DNA of 64,000 nt from Paludibacteraceae bacterium (GCA_017479885.1 JAFVBR010000026.1:1-64000); one strand, 5' to 3'; positions 7,733-16,567 are shown, numbered from the stretch's first letter. Notes: generated from the letters alone by a model not told the origin. Numbers and translations: made by a program.

Positions 7733-9250
7733 ATGAGTTATTGTGCATATATTCATACAGCTAACAAATTAGAACCTAAAGAACTATTCAAGTGTCTTGC
7801 CGATAGAGGCGAGCAAGTAGTTGTCGTTTCTGATAAATACCCTTGTCTTAGATTTGGAACATTCAAATATGCCCTTCGCGGAATTGAAGTGAATGAAGAT
7901 AACGATGGATATGAGGTGCGGATATGCTCTATGAGTTCAATGGCAGATTATCAGCTGCTTCCTAAAGTCGTATGTGCTGTACAAGATTTGACAGGTGGTC
8001 AAGTGTTTGGTGAGGATGACGATGAAAAGCCGATAAAAGACCCCAAGAAATATTTTGGTTTGCGATGGAGGCGTGAACAAACAGAAATGTCTTGGCGTAT
8101 TATTTGTGCCCTCGTAAGAGATGAAAATGAACCTATTATTATGAATGGTTTATTTGCTCCATTTGCTATTGGAAAGAATATTCTCAATTTCTACAACATA
8201 GATGTGAATAATCCCACAGGAGGAGAGGATTACAAAAGGCTGGAATATCTGCTCTTTACTAATCAATGGAAACTGAAAGACCTTATTCCGACAGGGACTG
8301 ATTTGGTATTACAAAACCCCAATAACAAAGAACAGTATTTACGGTTATCTTTGATTTCCAGTAAGGATGAGAGAGTTTGCAATTTCGATTATATTCGTTA
8401 TGCCGACCTGATTTGCATTATGAATCAGGACACCGGTGATTTTGCTATGGCGCGCTTCAAATATCTTTGTTCAATATTGCCTGCTGATAAGTTTCAACCT
8501 ATTGACGAATTGCAATTTATTAAAACGGCAGAAATTACTCTAAAAGACTTTGACGAGATGTTAGAGAACGCAAGGACTTATCAAGAAGATGACTTCTTTG
8601 CCGAAGCATTGAGGAAAGGATTTTTCTTCAAAGGAGATGTGCAATACATCTCCGCCAACGGCCACCAACTTGCGATACCCGAAGAGTTTGTGAATCCCAA
8701 AGGAGTGGCCGACATTTTTGGAGAAAAGGCACCGGATTATCTTCTCTATAATGACAATTTCAGTCTTTTGCTTTGTATCCAACCGTGTATTATGGATGAT
8801 ACTATTGCAGATAGATATACATCTTTAAAAGACGCACGCAAAATAATGAAAGATAATATGGGAATGATTGAATTGGAAGATGGTTTAACTAAAGGAAGTA
8901 AGCGCTATTGTTATTCTATCACAAAAAGTAATGAAGACAAATATGTTATATACTATCTTTCTATGCTTGTGCAATCTGGGAATGACATCGTAAGAATTGT
9001 ATGCTCCGGAAATGAAATAGGCATGACAGGTCAGCGAGATACTATTGTTTTTGAATTGGAACATCGTAATAACAATATTCGTTTTGATAACGATCGCGTT
9101 ATAGGCTGGAATAGAGATCCTTACGACGAATCTATCACCACGGGCTTCTTAATGAATTTATCGGAGCAGCAGAAGTATGATTCGATGTTTCCAACGCATC
9201 CCCTTTCGTTATTAAGAGAGCTGGTCAAATTTATCATAGAGATGAATTAA
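7733..9250 (+). CDS. Unrecognised 505-residue protein of the defence block
   Basis: A long cytoplasmic-looking protein without signal peptide or membrane segment, and without a P-loop, HNH or PD-(D/E)xK motif that I can see. The first 130 residues form a compact alpha/beta stretch (YCAYIHTANKLEP, then VVVVSDKYPCLRFGTFKYALRGIEV). A middle part has LRWRREQTEMSW, and the last third is strand-rich (KYVIYYLSMLVQSGNDIVRIVCSGNEIGM). It lies 45 bases after the PUA-like gene and ends 394 bases before the four-helix gene. I assign no function. Its location suggests a role in the same accessory system. Confidence 0.8.
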   Translation: MSYCAYIHTANKLEPKELFKCLADRGEQVVVVSDKYPCLRFGTFKYALRGIEVNEDNDGYEVRICSMSSMADYQLLPKVVCAVQDLTGGQVFGEDDDEKPIKDPKKYFGLRWRREQTEMSWRIICALVRDENEPIIMNGLFAPFAIGKNILNFYNIDVNNPTGGEDYKRLEYLLFTNQWKLKDLIPTGTDLVLQNPNNKEQYLRLSLISSKDERVCNFDYIRYADLICIMNQDTGDFAMARFKYLCSILPADKFQPIDELQFIKTAEITLKDFDEMLENARTYQEDDFFAEALRKGFFFKGDVQYISANGHQLAIPEEFVNPKGVADIFGEKAPDYLLYNDNFSLLLCIQPCIMDDTIADRYTSLKDARKIMKDNMGMIELEDGLTKGSKRYCYSITKSNEDKYVIYYLSMLVQSGNDIVRIVCSGNEIGMTGQRDTIVFELEHRNNNIRFDNDRVIGWNRDPYDESITTGFLMNLSEQQKYDSMFPTHPLSLLRELVKFIIEMN

Positions 9251-9434
9251 CAAAGCAAGAGGTGAATGACCAATCTTAAAAATAGTACATTTTCTGTACC
9301 CTCAAAATCCCCTCAAAATCCGCTACGGATGCGCTACCCATACCGAAGGGATACCGAACCCATAGCGAAAGAGTGGAATCTTAAAAATAGTACATTTTTG
9401 AAGCGGACTCGTCAGCGAAATAAACCGCTAATAT

Positions 9435-9466
9435 CTTGCAGGCGTGAAGAAAATAGTGTAACTTTG
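9435..9466 (+). promoter_or_regulatory. Promoter of the four-helix-bundle gene
   Basis: CTTG at 9435-9438 and TAACTTTG at 9459-9466, spaced 20 bases. The surrounding blocks TCTTGCAG and GTAACTTTGCAA are shared exactly, with the same spacing, by the mcrB promoter. The gene start is about 180 bases downstream, so the leader would contain the repeat array. Confidence 0.65.
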
Positions 9467-9483
9467 CAAGCAGGAAATTGAAA

Positions 9484-9620
9484 AGTCGATATAACGATAT
9501 AACGGTATTTCGATATCCCGAAAAAGAACCCTCGATATCCCGATATAACGTTATACCGACATACCGAAAAAGAACCCTCGATATCCCGATATTCCGAAAT
9601 TTCGACATATCGAAAATTAT
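9484..9620. repeat. CGATATCCCGA repeat array, left flank of the four-helix gene
   Basis: The array is a dense run of CGATAT and CCGA dyads. The 29-base segment starting CCGAAAAAGAACCCTC occurs at 9518-9546 and again at 9564-9592, a 46-bp period. A related array flanks the other side of the same gene at 10411-10535. Confidence 0.8.
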
Positions 9621-9644
9621 TAACCCTCAAAAACTCAAATCATC

Positions 9645-10385
9645 ATGATCAAAGTCAATCGTCTTGGCTATTACTGGCTCAATACATGGGTGATGGCGAA
9701 TGTTATTCAAATCGCGACACTGGACTTCTGCAAGAAATTCCTCAATCTCCATAACGACCCGTGCGGCAGGCAGTTCGACCAGATGACCCAGGCGGCTCGG
9801 TCAGGTGCTGCCAATATAGCAGAAGGCAACTCGCGGCATACCACCTCCAAAGAAACGGAGATGAAACTGACTGATGTTGCGCGTGCGAGCATAGCCGAGT
9901 TGGCAGGCGATTACTTTAACTGGCTCTTGCAACAAGGTCAAGCACCATGGTCGGTCGGCACTGAAGAATACAAGCGCGTCAATGCCGTACAGTTTGACAC
10001 GCCGCAATACCGCGAGGATGTCATTCACGAGAGCGGCTTGCATATCCTTGCGCAGAAACAGAAGTTCAACGAATGGCTTATGACAGATGATTCCGTTGTT
10101 GCTGCCAACTGTCTGCTTATCTTGTGCAACCGTCTGATTATGATGCTTCAGAAACAGATTGAGACATTGCTGTCGGTCTTCACCGAAAAGGGTGGTTTCA
10201 CTGAGGCACTGACTGCCGAGCGTTTGCAGCACCGCACCCAAGATAGCATAGAGCAAGACGCACCTCAGTGTCCAGTCTGTGGCAAACCGATGATACGTCG
10301 CGTTGCCAAGAAAGGGGTTAATTCCGGCAAGGAGTTCTGGTCCTGCACCGGCTATCCCGACTGTCACGGCACACGGAAAATCTGA
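9645..10385 (+). CDS. Four-helix-bundle suffix-domain protein with topoisomerase-type zinc finger
   Basis: A 246-residue protein. The first 70 residues carry the S23/Avd-like four-helix-bundle signature (FDQMTQAARSGAANIAEG), and the middle resembles the four-helix-bundle suffix domain of Bacteroidetes. The C-terminus is a zinc ribbon of the topoisomerase I type, CPVCGKPM ... FWSCTGYPDCHGTRKI. Relatives of the bundle include the 23S rRNA intervening-sequence protein and the Avd helper of diversity-generating retroelements, both nucleic-acid binders. The gene stands alone between two related repeat arrays. The function is unknown, and no reverse transcriptase is present nearby. Confidence 0.85.
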   Translation: MIKVNRLGYYWLNTWVMANVIQIATLDFCKKFLNLHNDPCGRQFDQMTQAARSGAANIAEGNSRHTTSKETEMKLTDVARASIAELAGDYFNWLLQQGQAPWSVGTEEYKRVNAVQFDTPQYREDVIHESGLHILAQKQKFNEWLMTDDSVVAANCLLILCNRLIMMLQKQIETLLSVFTEKGGFTEALTAERLQHRTQDSIEQDAPQCPVCGKPMIRRVAKKGVNSGKEFWSCTGYPDCHGTRKI

Positions 10386-10410
10386 AAGAGATTTCAAGAG
10401 GAAAATGTCT

Positions 10411-10535
10411 TCGATACTTCGAAATAACGATATCCCGACATCTCAAAGAACCGCTCGAAATAACGATATCCCGACATTCTGACATATCGAATGACAATAA
10501 CCTCGAAATCACGGTATAACGATATTTCGATATAT
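10411..10535. repeat. CGATATCCCGA repeat array, right flank of the four-helix gene
   Basis: The 23-base unit starting TCGAAATAACGATATCCCG occurs at 10419-10441 and 10455-10477 (36-bp period), followed by degenerate CGATATTTCGATAT dyads. It resembles the array at 9484-9620. Confidence 0.8.
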
Positions 10536-10544
10536 CGGAATCAT

Positions 10545-10576
10545 CTTGCAGAAAAGAAAAAATCAGCGTAACTTTG
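10545..10576 (+). promoter_or_regulatory. Promoter of mcrB
   Basis: CTTG at 10545-10548 and TAACTTTG at 10569-10576 with 20-base spacing; ATG follows 58 bases later. Blocks TCTTGCAG and GTAACTTTGCAA match the promoter at 9435-9466. Confidence 0.7.
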
Positions 10577-10634
10577 CAATCAAAAAAAATAACGTCTATC
10601 AAATATCAAATCCAGAAATATACAATTGATAACT

Positions 10635-13139
10635 ATGATACATTGTAATGAAGCTGTATTGCAGCAAGTGTTGAATGAATATCAACAAAAGTTTGTTGAA
10701 TATTTTAATGGCGAGCATAACGAGAAGTACAAGTGGATGGCACTAAAGCATTTCCAAGATAATTGGAATATCGAGACACCGGACTTTAAGCAGATGTTTC
10801 TAACCGCGACTGAAAGGCAAGTTAATCTATTGCGCTCAGGTCATTTTTTTGCTCGTAGTATGATGGCAGAACTTATAGACATCGATACAGAAAGAGCACG
10901 TAATATGTTCAGAGTGCTGTTTAATGAAGAACTGACATTAGCAGAGCGTATTAAATTCTTTGAGAACGAGAGTTCTGAATTGCTCAAATTGCATCCGAAT
11001 AATGCGAAAAACCATTTTCAAGATTTGCGAACTATAAGTACGTACCTTTGGTTTATGTATCCTGATAAATACTACATACACAAATCAAGAGAATATAATA
11101 AAACACTAAAACTATTAGAAATAAAGCTGCCAAAAGTTACTAAAGATGCAGAATACTATGCATTGTCATTGGAAGTAAATAATTATTTAAGAGAAAGACT
11201 TGCAGAACAAACAGAATTCATAAATATATATCAAAGCGTATTAACTGATGATTGTTATACAAATGACAATTTGCATACCCTTACGATTGATTTTGTATTT
11301 TTTGCTGGTCGTAAATATGAAGCAGAAAATAGGAGGGAAACTGACAAAATACATTATTGGTTATATGCTCCGGGTGAGCATGCTCGCAAATGGGAGGAAT
11401 GTTTGACACAACAAATTATATCAATAGGTTGGGATAAACTTGGTAATTTGACAGAGTATGAATCTGCAGAAGAGATACGAAAGCAAATAAAAGATGTTTA
11501 TAATAAAACTACTAATTGTGCGAATGATGGTCATGCATGTTGGGAGTTTGCCAACAACATGCAAATAGGAGATATTGTTTATGCTAAGAAGGGGCGTAAT
11601 TTGATTATTGGGCGTGGTATAGTAAAGTCCGAATATCAATATGATGAAACGAAGGATGAATATCGTAATGTGCGAAGTGTAGAATGGACACACATGGGTG
11701 AGTGGAAGCATGGAGATAATCCTGCAGTGATGAAAACACTGACAGACATAACTAAATATAACGGTTATCACGAAAGATTAGATGATATGATTATGAATAT
11801 TCATGAAAATTACATAGTTTTGTCAAGTGTCAGTGAACGGTATTGGTGGTTGATAGCCAATCCTAAATATTGGAGTTTGGATAATTGGAAAGATGGAGAT
11901 ATTATTGATTATACATTATATAATGAAAATGGCAACAAAAGACGTATTTTCAAACATTTGCTTGAGGCAAAAACAGGGGATAAGGTCATATGCTATGAAG
12001 CTACTCCAACCTTACAAATACTTGCTTTGGCCGAGGTTTGTAAGGAAAATGATGGAGAGAAAATATGGTTTAAAAAGACAGAAACTCTTCAATATCCAGT
12101 AACTTATAGAGAAGTTGCTGATAATCCTGAATTACAAGATATGGAATTTCTAAAAAACAGTAATGGTAGTTTTTTTGAACTGACTAACTTAGAATATCGA
12201 ACCATAATGTCTATGATAAGAGAAACAAATCCGATAGACAATGTCCATATTAAAAAGGCACACAATTACGAGCCATATTCAGATGCAGATTTTCTAAATG
12301 AAGTTTATCTTGAAGCAGGAGAGTTACAGACTCTAAAATACCTTTTAGAGAACAAAAAGAATCTTATCTTACAGGGTGCACCGGGTGTAGGTAAGACCTT
12401 TGCTGCAGAACGTTTAGCTTACACCATGATGGGCAAAAAAGCAAATATGAATATCTGCAAGATACAATTTCATCAAAACTATTCATACGAAGATTTTGTA
12501 CAAGGTTATAAACCTAATGAACTTGGTTTTGAGATAAAGAAAGGCATCTTCTATAGATTTTGTGAACGGGCAAAAAAGAATCCGAATGAGAAATACTTTT
12601 TCATTATAGACGAGATAAACAGAGGAAACTTAAGTAAGATATTCGGAGAACTACTGATGCTGATTGAGAAAAACTATCGTGGGGAGAAGCACCAAATCAA
12701 CCTGTCATATAGCGACACAATGTTTTATGTCCCGAACAATCTATATATAATAGGAATGATGAACACCGCCGACCGCAGTTTGGCATTGATAGACTATGCA
12801 CTACGCCGCAGGTTCTGTTTCTTTGAGATGAAACCGGCATTTGAAAAAGAAGGGTTCAAAGAATACCTGAAGTCAAAGAATAGCATTTTATTTAACTGTG
12901 TAATAGAAAAGATACAAAATCTTAATAAGGCAATAATAGAAGATGAGACTTTAGGCGAAAGTTTTGTAATTGGACATAGTTATTTTTGCTATGGCAATGA
13001 AACAAATATAGATAAAACACTCTTGTTCAATTCTGTAAAGTATGATATTCTGCCTACTTTACAAGAATATTGGTTTGACAACAAAAACACATATACCAAA
13101 TGGGAACAAGAACTAATCAATCTGTTTGGTGATAAATAA
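10635..13139 (+). CDS. mcrB: McrB-type restriction GTPase/AAA+ subunit
   Basis: An 834-residue protein from ATG 10635. The C-terminal AAA+ domain has Walker A GAPGVGKT at 581-588, Walker B FFIIDEINRG with D659/E660, and the McrB signature MNTADRS at 709-715. McrB hydrolyses GTP to drive translocation and cutting of DNA with modified cytosines together with McrC. The long N-terminus has an all-helical part (residues 1-200) and an EVE/PUA-like reader (YWLYAPGEHARKWEE near 240, then GDIVYAKKGRN), which would recognise the modified base. A second similar segment (ERYWWLIANPKYWS) begins near residue 400. The gene is AT-rich compared with its flanks, suggesting acquisition by transfer. It overlaps mcrC. 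Confidence 0.93.
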   Translation: MIHCNEAVLQQVLNEYQQKFVEYFNGEHNEKYKWMALKHFQDNWNIETPDFKQMFLTATERQVNLLRSGHFFARSMMAELIDIDTERARNMFRVLFNEELTLAERIKFFENESSELLKLHPNNAKNHFQDLRTISTYLWFMYPDKYYIHKSREYNKTLKLLEIKLPKVTKDAEYYALSLEVNNYLRERLAEQTEFINIYQSVLTDDCYTNDNLHTLTIDFVFFAGRKYEAENRRETDKIHYWLYAPGEHARKWEECLTQQIISIGWDKLGNLTEYESAEEIRKQIKDVYNKTTNCANDGHACWEFANNMQIGDIVYAKKGRNLIIGRGIVKSEYQYDETKDEYRNVRSVEWTHMGEWKHGDNPAVMKTLTDITKYNGYHERLDDMIMNIHENYIVLSSVSERYWWLIANPKYWSLDNWKDGDIIDYTLYNENGNKRRIFKHLLEAKTGDKVICYEATPTLQILALAEVCKENDGEKIWFKKTETLQYPVTYREVADNPELQDMEFLKNSNGSFFELTNLEYRTIMSMIRETNPIDNVHIKKAHNYEPYSDADFLNEVYLEAGELQTLKYLLENKKNLILQGAPGVGKTFAAERLAYTMMGKKANMNICKIQFHQNYSYEDFVQGYKPNELGFEIKKGIFYRFCERAKKNPNEKYFFIIDEINRGNLSKIFGELLMLIEKNYRGEKHQINLSYSDTMFYVPNNLYIIGMMNTADRSLALIDYALRRRFCFFEMKPAFEKEGFKEYLKSKNSILFNCVIEKIQNLNKAIIEDETLGESFVIGHSYFCYGNETNIDKTLLFNSVKYDILPTLQEYWFDNKNTYTKWEQELINLFGDK

Positions 13140-14178
13140 TAATAACATACTGATAAAGAATATATACTATATGCTCTCATACGCTTTTCAGGTATTAGAG
13201 CAAAAAAGTTATGAGTATATTGCAAAAGAGGATTTTGAGAATACCGAATCTTTATTTGCTGAAATATTGCAGTTGGGCGTTACCAAATTACTTAAACAGG
13301 GATTGTATCGCGAGTATGTTATGAGTGTGGAGGAACTGCAAACTATGCGCGGAAAACTCAATTTGCCAAATACCATACACAACAGGAGCCAAAATAGAAA
13401 TGTTCTTTCATGTGAAGTTGATGATTATTCGGTCAATAATATTTACAACCAAATCATTAAATCAACATTATCATATTTATTAGTGCATAAAAATGTAAAG
13501 AAAGAGCAGAAAGTCAAACTAAAGCATCTTATGCTCTATTTTGGTTATATTGATATTATAGACTTCAAGGCTATTCATTGGGCAAGTCTGAGATACCACA
13601 GAAACAACCAGACATATTTGATGCTTCTTACGATTTGTAAGTTTGTTATTCAGAAACAACTGTTAACAACAGAAACAGGACAATATCACTTGCAAGCATA
13701 TACAGATAAATTATTGTATCGTTTGTTTGAGAAGTTTGTTCTGTCATATTATCAACGGACAGGAAAATATAGTGCCCAATCAGAAGAAATAAAATGGGAT
13801 ATTACAGACGATAGTATCGGAACAGAGATGTTGCCACACATGCTGTCAGATATAACATTACATTATAAAGATAGAATACTGATAATAGATACCAAGTATT
13901 ACTCAAAGATATTCCAGGCTCAATACAACAAAAAAACATTTCATTCAAATAATCTGTATCAGTTGTTTGCTTATGTGATGAATAAGGCGAAAAGTTCTAA
14001 TTGCGAAGTGGAAGGTATGTTACTATATGCTCAGACAACAGATGAAATAATGCCAAACAATGAAGTTACAATATGTGGTCATAAAATGAAGGTTCGTGCG
14101 CTTAATCTAAATGTTTCTTTTGATGAAATCAAGCAGCAATTAGATGATATTGTTGTCGATTTTGAGCATACAGACTAA
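13129..14178 (+). CDS. mcrC: McrC-type restriction nuclease subunit
   Basis: A protein of about 349 residues with the McrC start signature NIYYMLSYAF and a PD-(D/E)xK nuclease core, seen as D241 in MLSDITLHY and D254-T-K256 in IIDTKYY. It cleaves DNA in complex with McrB. No ATG exists before this core; the best start is GTG at 13129, with TTG 13126 as alternative. Either one overlaps the mcrB stop by about 11-14 bases, a sign of translational coupling. Base composition is as AT-rich as mcrB. Confidence 0.9.
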   Translation: MINNNNILIKNIYYMLSYAFQVLEQKSYEYIAKEDFENTESLFAEILQLGVTKLLKQGLYREYVMSVEELQTMRGKLNLPNTIHNRSQNRNVLSCEVDDYSVNNIYNQIIKSTLSYLLVHKNVKKEQKVKLKHLMLYFGYIDIIDFKAIHWASLRYHRNNQTYLMLLTICKFVIQKQLLTTETGQYHLQAYTDKLLYRLFEKFVLSYYQRTGKYSAQSEEIKWDITDDSIGTEMLPHMLSDITLHYKDRILIIDTKYYSKIFQAQYNKKTFHSNNLYQLFAYVMNKAKSSNCEVEGMLLYAQTTDEIMPNNEVTICGHKMKVRALNLNVSFDEIKQQLDDIVVDFEHTD

Positions 14179-14189
14179 TTGACAGAATT

Positions 14190-15209
14190 ATGCCAAACTA
14201 CGATATAAACCGCATCACTCAGATGGAGCAGTTGTTTTCCTCTCTACGACAGAGAATCAGCAGAATATTGACTGATTTGGAGAATGACAGGCTTCCGCTT
14301 GCTGACTTACTGGGGCAACGGAAAACATTGCAACCCGACATAGACCGTCTTGCTGCCTACTATTCAAGCGATGCATGGATTGCCGATTTTGAAGCGGATG
14401 AAGCCGGTCTGTTGCCTAAAGACATGCCACGCGGAGTACTGTCCGAAGACGGAGTAAACGACCTGCTGGACAGTTTCAATGAACTGGAACACTCTTCGGA
14501 CGAGGTTCATCCAATCGCACCGATGTATGGTCCTGTGCCTTGGCTTTTAGATAAACATATTCAAGATGCAGACAATATTATTTTTGATTTCGGTGGTGTA
14601 CTGATGAAGCATAACGAGCATGGATGTGTCGAGGCTTTTAATACATTAATCGGCGAAGGTTCGACTAAATGGCTACTGGGTTTAGGCATAGAAGATACAC
14701 TCAATGAAGATTATTTTCGACAATACCCATGGAAAGATAAGCCGCTGCAATACCTTTATGAGCGAGGAGAAATTACGACCGAAGAATTTCTTATGCATAT
14801 ACTTAAATACTGTCCTGACGGCACCGCAGAACAACAAATTATTGACGCTTGGAATACAATGCATGCCGGTGTGCCGGATATTATGTGGCTTAAAATCCGC
14901 TTTTTGCGTATGAAGGGATTCCGTACATTTTTATTCTCCAATACAAACGAACTGCACTGGCAGCATACACTATCGCTATACAAAGAGAAGATAGAAACAT
15001 GTTTTGACGATGTATTTCTTTCATTCAAAATTGGGTTATGTAAACCTGATTATAGTGCTTTTGAAACAGTTGATAAGAATATAGGTGCAGACCCAAACCG
15101 CACATTCTTTATTGACGATAGCGAGGAAAACCGCATAGCTGCAATACAAGCAGTCAAATGGTGGACAGCCGAAAGTATTGATGAGTTTAGGCGGGTTTAT
15201 AATATATAG
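14190..15209 (+). CDS. DUF4298-HAD hydrolase fusion
   Basis: A 339-residue two-domain protein. Residues 10-100 match DUF4298: a helical start, then AAYYSSDAWIADFEADEAGLLP and RGVLSEDGVNDLLD. Residues 128-335 are a HAD-IA hydrolase with FDFGGVL (D133), FLFSNTNE, a lysine in LCKPDYS and the acidic FIDDSEEN. The second motif-I Asp is replaced by Gly, as in YihX-like phosphatases. The gene begins 11 bases after mcrC, so it may belong to the restriction operon, although its codon use is less AT-rich. DUF4298 usually occurs alone; the fusion is unusual. Confidence 0.85.
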   Translation: MPNYDINRITQMEQLFSSLRQRISRILTDLENDRLPLADLLGQRKTLQPDIDRLAAYYSSDAWIADFEADEAGLLPKDMPRGVLSEDGVNDLLDSFNELEHSSDEVHPIAPMYGPVPWLLDKHIQDADNIIFDFGGVLMKHNEHGCVEAFNTLIGEGSTKWLLGLGIEDTLNEDYFRQYPWKDKPLQYLYERGEITTEEFLMHILKYCPDGTAEQQIIDAWNTMHAGVPDIMWLKIRFLRMKGFRTFLFSNTNELHWQHTLSLYKEKIETCFDDVFLSFKIGLCKPDYSAFETVDKNIGADPNRTFFIDDSEENRIAAIQAVKWWTAESIDEFRRVYNI

Positions 15210-15406
15210 TGGAAACCATTTGGGCGAAATATTGGGATGAGAGAGGGGGCAGGCGGGAGAGTGCACACAGGCCTCGTGCGCAGTGGAACAACTACCGCTG
15301 GCGCGGGGTGTATCTAATTACCATCGTTACCAACAAACTCAGACGGATATTGGGCGAACTCAACAACGACCGCATGACACGCTCCGCTACCGTTTCCTTG
15401 CGCTAA
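15209..15406 (+). pseudogene. N-terminal remnant of an IS200/RAYT-type Y1 transposase
   Basis: The frame encodes WNNYRWRGVYLITIVTNK followed by LRRILGELNNDRM. This resembles the first strand of the Y1 tyrosine transposases of REP-associated type (pattern Y-x-W-x-G-x-YFITI-x-T, then LFGEI). It stops after 65 codons, before the HUH motif and catalytic tyrosine, so only a fragment remains. The first part of the frame, before WNNY, is probably not original. Confidence 0.55.
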
Positions 15407-15443
15407 ACAATCTGGCACAAAGGAGTGTAACACAAATTGACTA

Positions 15444-16094
15444 ATGAATGAACAACCACAAATAGAACGACACCCATTGCAGCCGTTTCTGCCACAAGGA
15501 GCACGACTGCTGATGTTGGGCAGTTTCCCGCCGCCAAGAACGAGATGGCGCATGGAGTTTTTCTATCCCAACCCACAGAACGACATGTGGCGCATAATGG
15601 GACAGGTGTTCTATGGCGACAAAAACAGGTTTGTGGAACAGGGAGCCAAAACCACTTTCCGTTATGAAGAGATTGTTGCTTTCTGCAAGGAGAAGGGCAT
15701 TGCCATTTCCGACACGGCGCAGGCTGTTCGTCGGCTACAGGGCAATGCTGCCGATGAACATTTGGAGATTGTGGAGAAAACTGATATTGCAGCCCTGCTC
15801 GGGCAGTTGCCGCTGTGCCGCGACATCTGCTGCACGGGTCAGAAAGCAGCAGAGACATTAGCGGAGACTCTCGGCTGCAAGCCGCCCAAGGTCGGAGAGT
15901 ACATAGAAACAGAGATATTTATAAAAGACACTCCCATAACCACCTCAACGCAACAAGCAACAGCCATTCGGCATATTCGTTTCTGGCGCATGCCCTCGTC
16001 CTCCCGTGCTTACCCGCTGTCGCTTGACAAAAAAGCCGAGGCATACAAGCAGATGATGGAAACAATTGGCATAGCCGACACCAATGAAAACTAA
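15444..16094 (+). CDS. Uracil-DNA glycosylase family protein
   Basis: A 216-residue protein of the UDG superfamily. The N-terminal motif LLMLGSFPPP near residue 23 is the water-activating loop, and FFYPNPQNDMWRIMG follows it as in Mug-like enzymes. The C-terminal RMPSSSRAYP matches the substrate-binding motif of the group. It would excise uracil or a related damaged base from DNA. It lies downstream of the transposase fragment in the accessory region. The exact substrate class is not determined. Confidence 0.82.
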   Translation: MNEQPQIERHPLQPFLPQGARLLMLGSFPPPRTRWRMEFFYPNPQNDMWRIMGQVFYGDKNRFVEQGAKTTFRYEEIVAFCKEKGIAISDTAQAVRRLQGNAADEHLEIVEKTDIAALLGQLPLCRDICCTGQKAAETLAETLGCKPPKVGEYIETEIFIKDTPITTSTQQATAIRHIRFWRMPSSSRAYPLSLDKKAEAYKQMMETIGIADTNEN

Positions 16095-16118
16095 TAATAA
16101 CCAATAAGGCAATAGATT

Positions 16119-16565
16119 ATGAAGTATCTGAAGATTATAGTTCAAGTGCTGTTGGGTCTGTTTATGACCTACGCAGGTATCACCCACCTCACCATCGCGC
16201 GTGAGGAGTTTGTGGCGCAAGTGCCCGTCTGGCTACAGTTCTCGCCCGGCTTTACGGATTTCATCGTCCTCGCTTCGGGCGTGGTGGAGATAACGCTCGG
16301 TGTAGGCATGCTCACGCAGTGGAAACGCTGGCGCGGCGTGGTCGGCGGTCTGCTCGCTTTGTTCTACATCGCCATCTTCCCCGGCAACATCAACCAGTAT
16401 GTGGAGGGCATCAACGCCTTCGGCTTGGACACCGACACCGCCCGCCTCATCCGCCTGTTCATCCAACCCGTGCTTGTCTTCCTCGCCCTCTGGGCAGCCG
16501 ACGGCTGGCAGCAGTGGAAGATATGGTGGCAGTGGTGCAAGAACCGCAAGAATACCAGCGCATAG
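16119..16565 (+). CDS. DoxX-like small membrane protein
   Basis: A 148-residue inner-membrane protein with about four hydrophobic segments. The first segment (LKIIVQVLLGLFMTYAGITHL) and the pattern NINQYVEGINAFGLDTDTARLIRLFIQPVLV fit the DoxX/DoxX-like family seen in many Bacteroidetes. Members are linked to redox or thiosulfate metabolism in only a few cases, so no function is assigned. The next gene begins 2 bases after the stop. Confidence 0.75.
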   Translation: MKYLKIIVQVLLGLFMTYAGITHLTIAREEFVAQVPVWLQFSPGFTDFIVLASGVVEITLGVGMLTQWKRWRGVVGGLLALFYIAIFPGNINQYVEGINAFGLDTDTARLIRLFIQPVLVFLALWAADGWQQWKIWWQWCKNRKNTSA

Positions 16566-16567
16566 AT

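Larger units (their letters stand above)
9251..9644. other. Repeat-rich intergenic region with a promoter
   Basis: No gene is supported here. A 22-bp direct repeat beginning AATCTTAAAAATAGTAC occurs at 9272-9293 and 9377-9398. Between the copies are low-complexity runs such as CCTCAAAATCC. A promoter lies at 9435-9466 and a CGATATCCCGA repeat array at 9484-9620. Confidence 0.7.

Noticed and set aside
9266..9481. 71-codon frame with two LKNSTF copies
   Set aside because: It is only the reading of the 22-bp direct repeats and low-complexity DNA; no protein-like pattern and it runs into the promoter.
9645..10385. Four-helix gene as Avd of a diversity-generating retroelement
   Set aside because: No reverse transcriptase, template or variable repeat was found nearby.
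9484..10535. CGATATCCCGA arrays considered as CRISPR or attachment sites
   Set aside because: Repeats are contiguous and degenerate, without spacers of even length; no integrase or cas gene is present.
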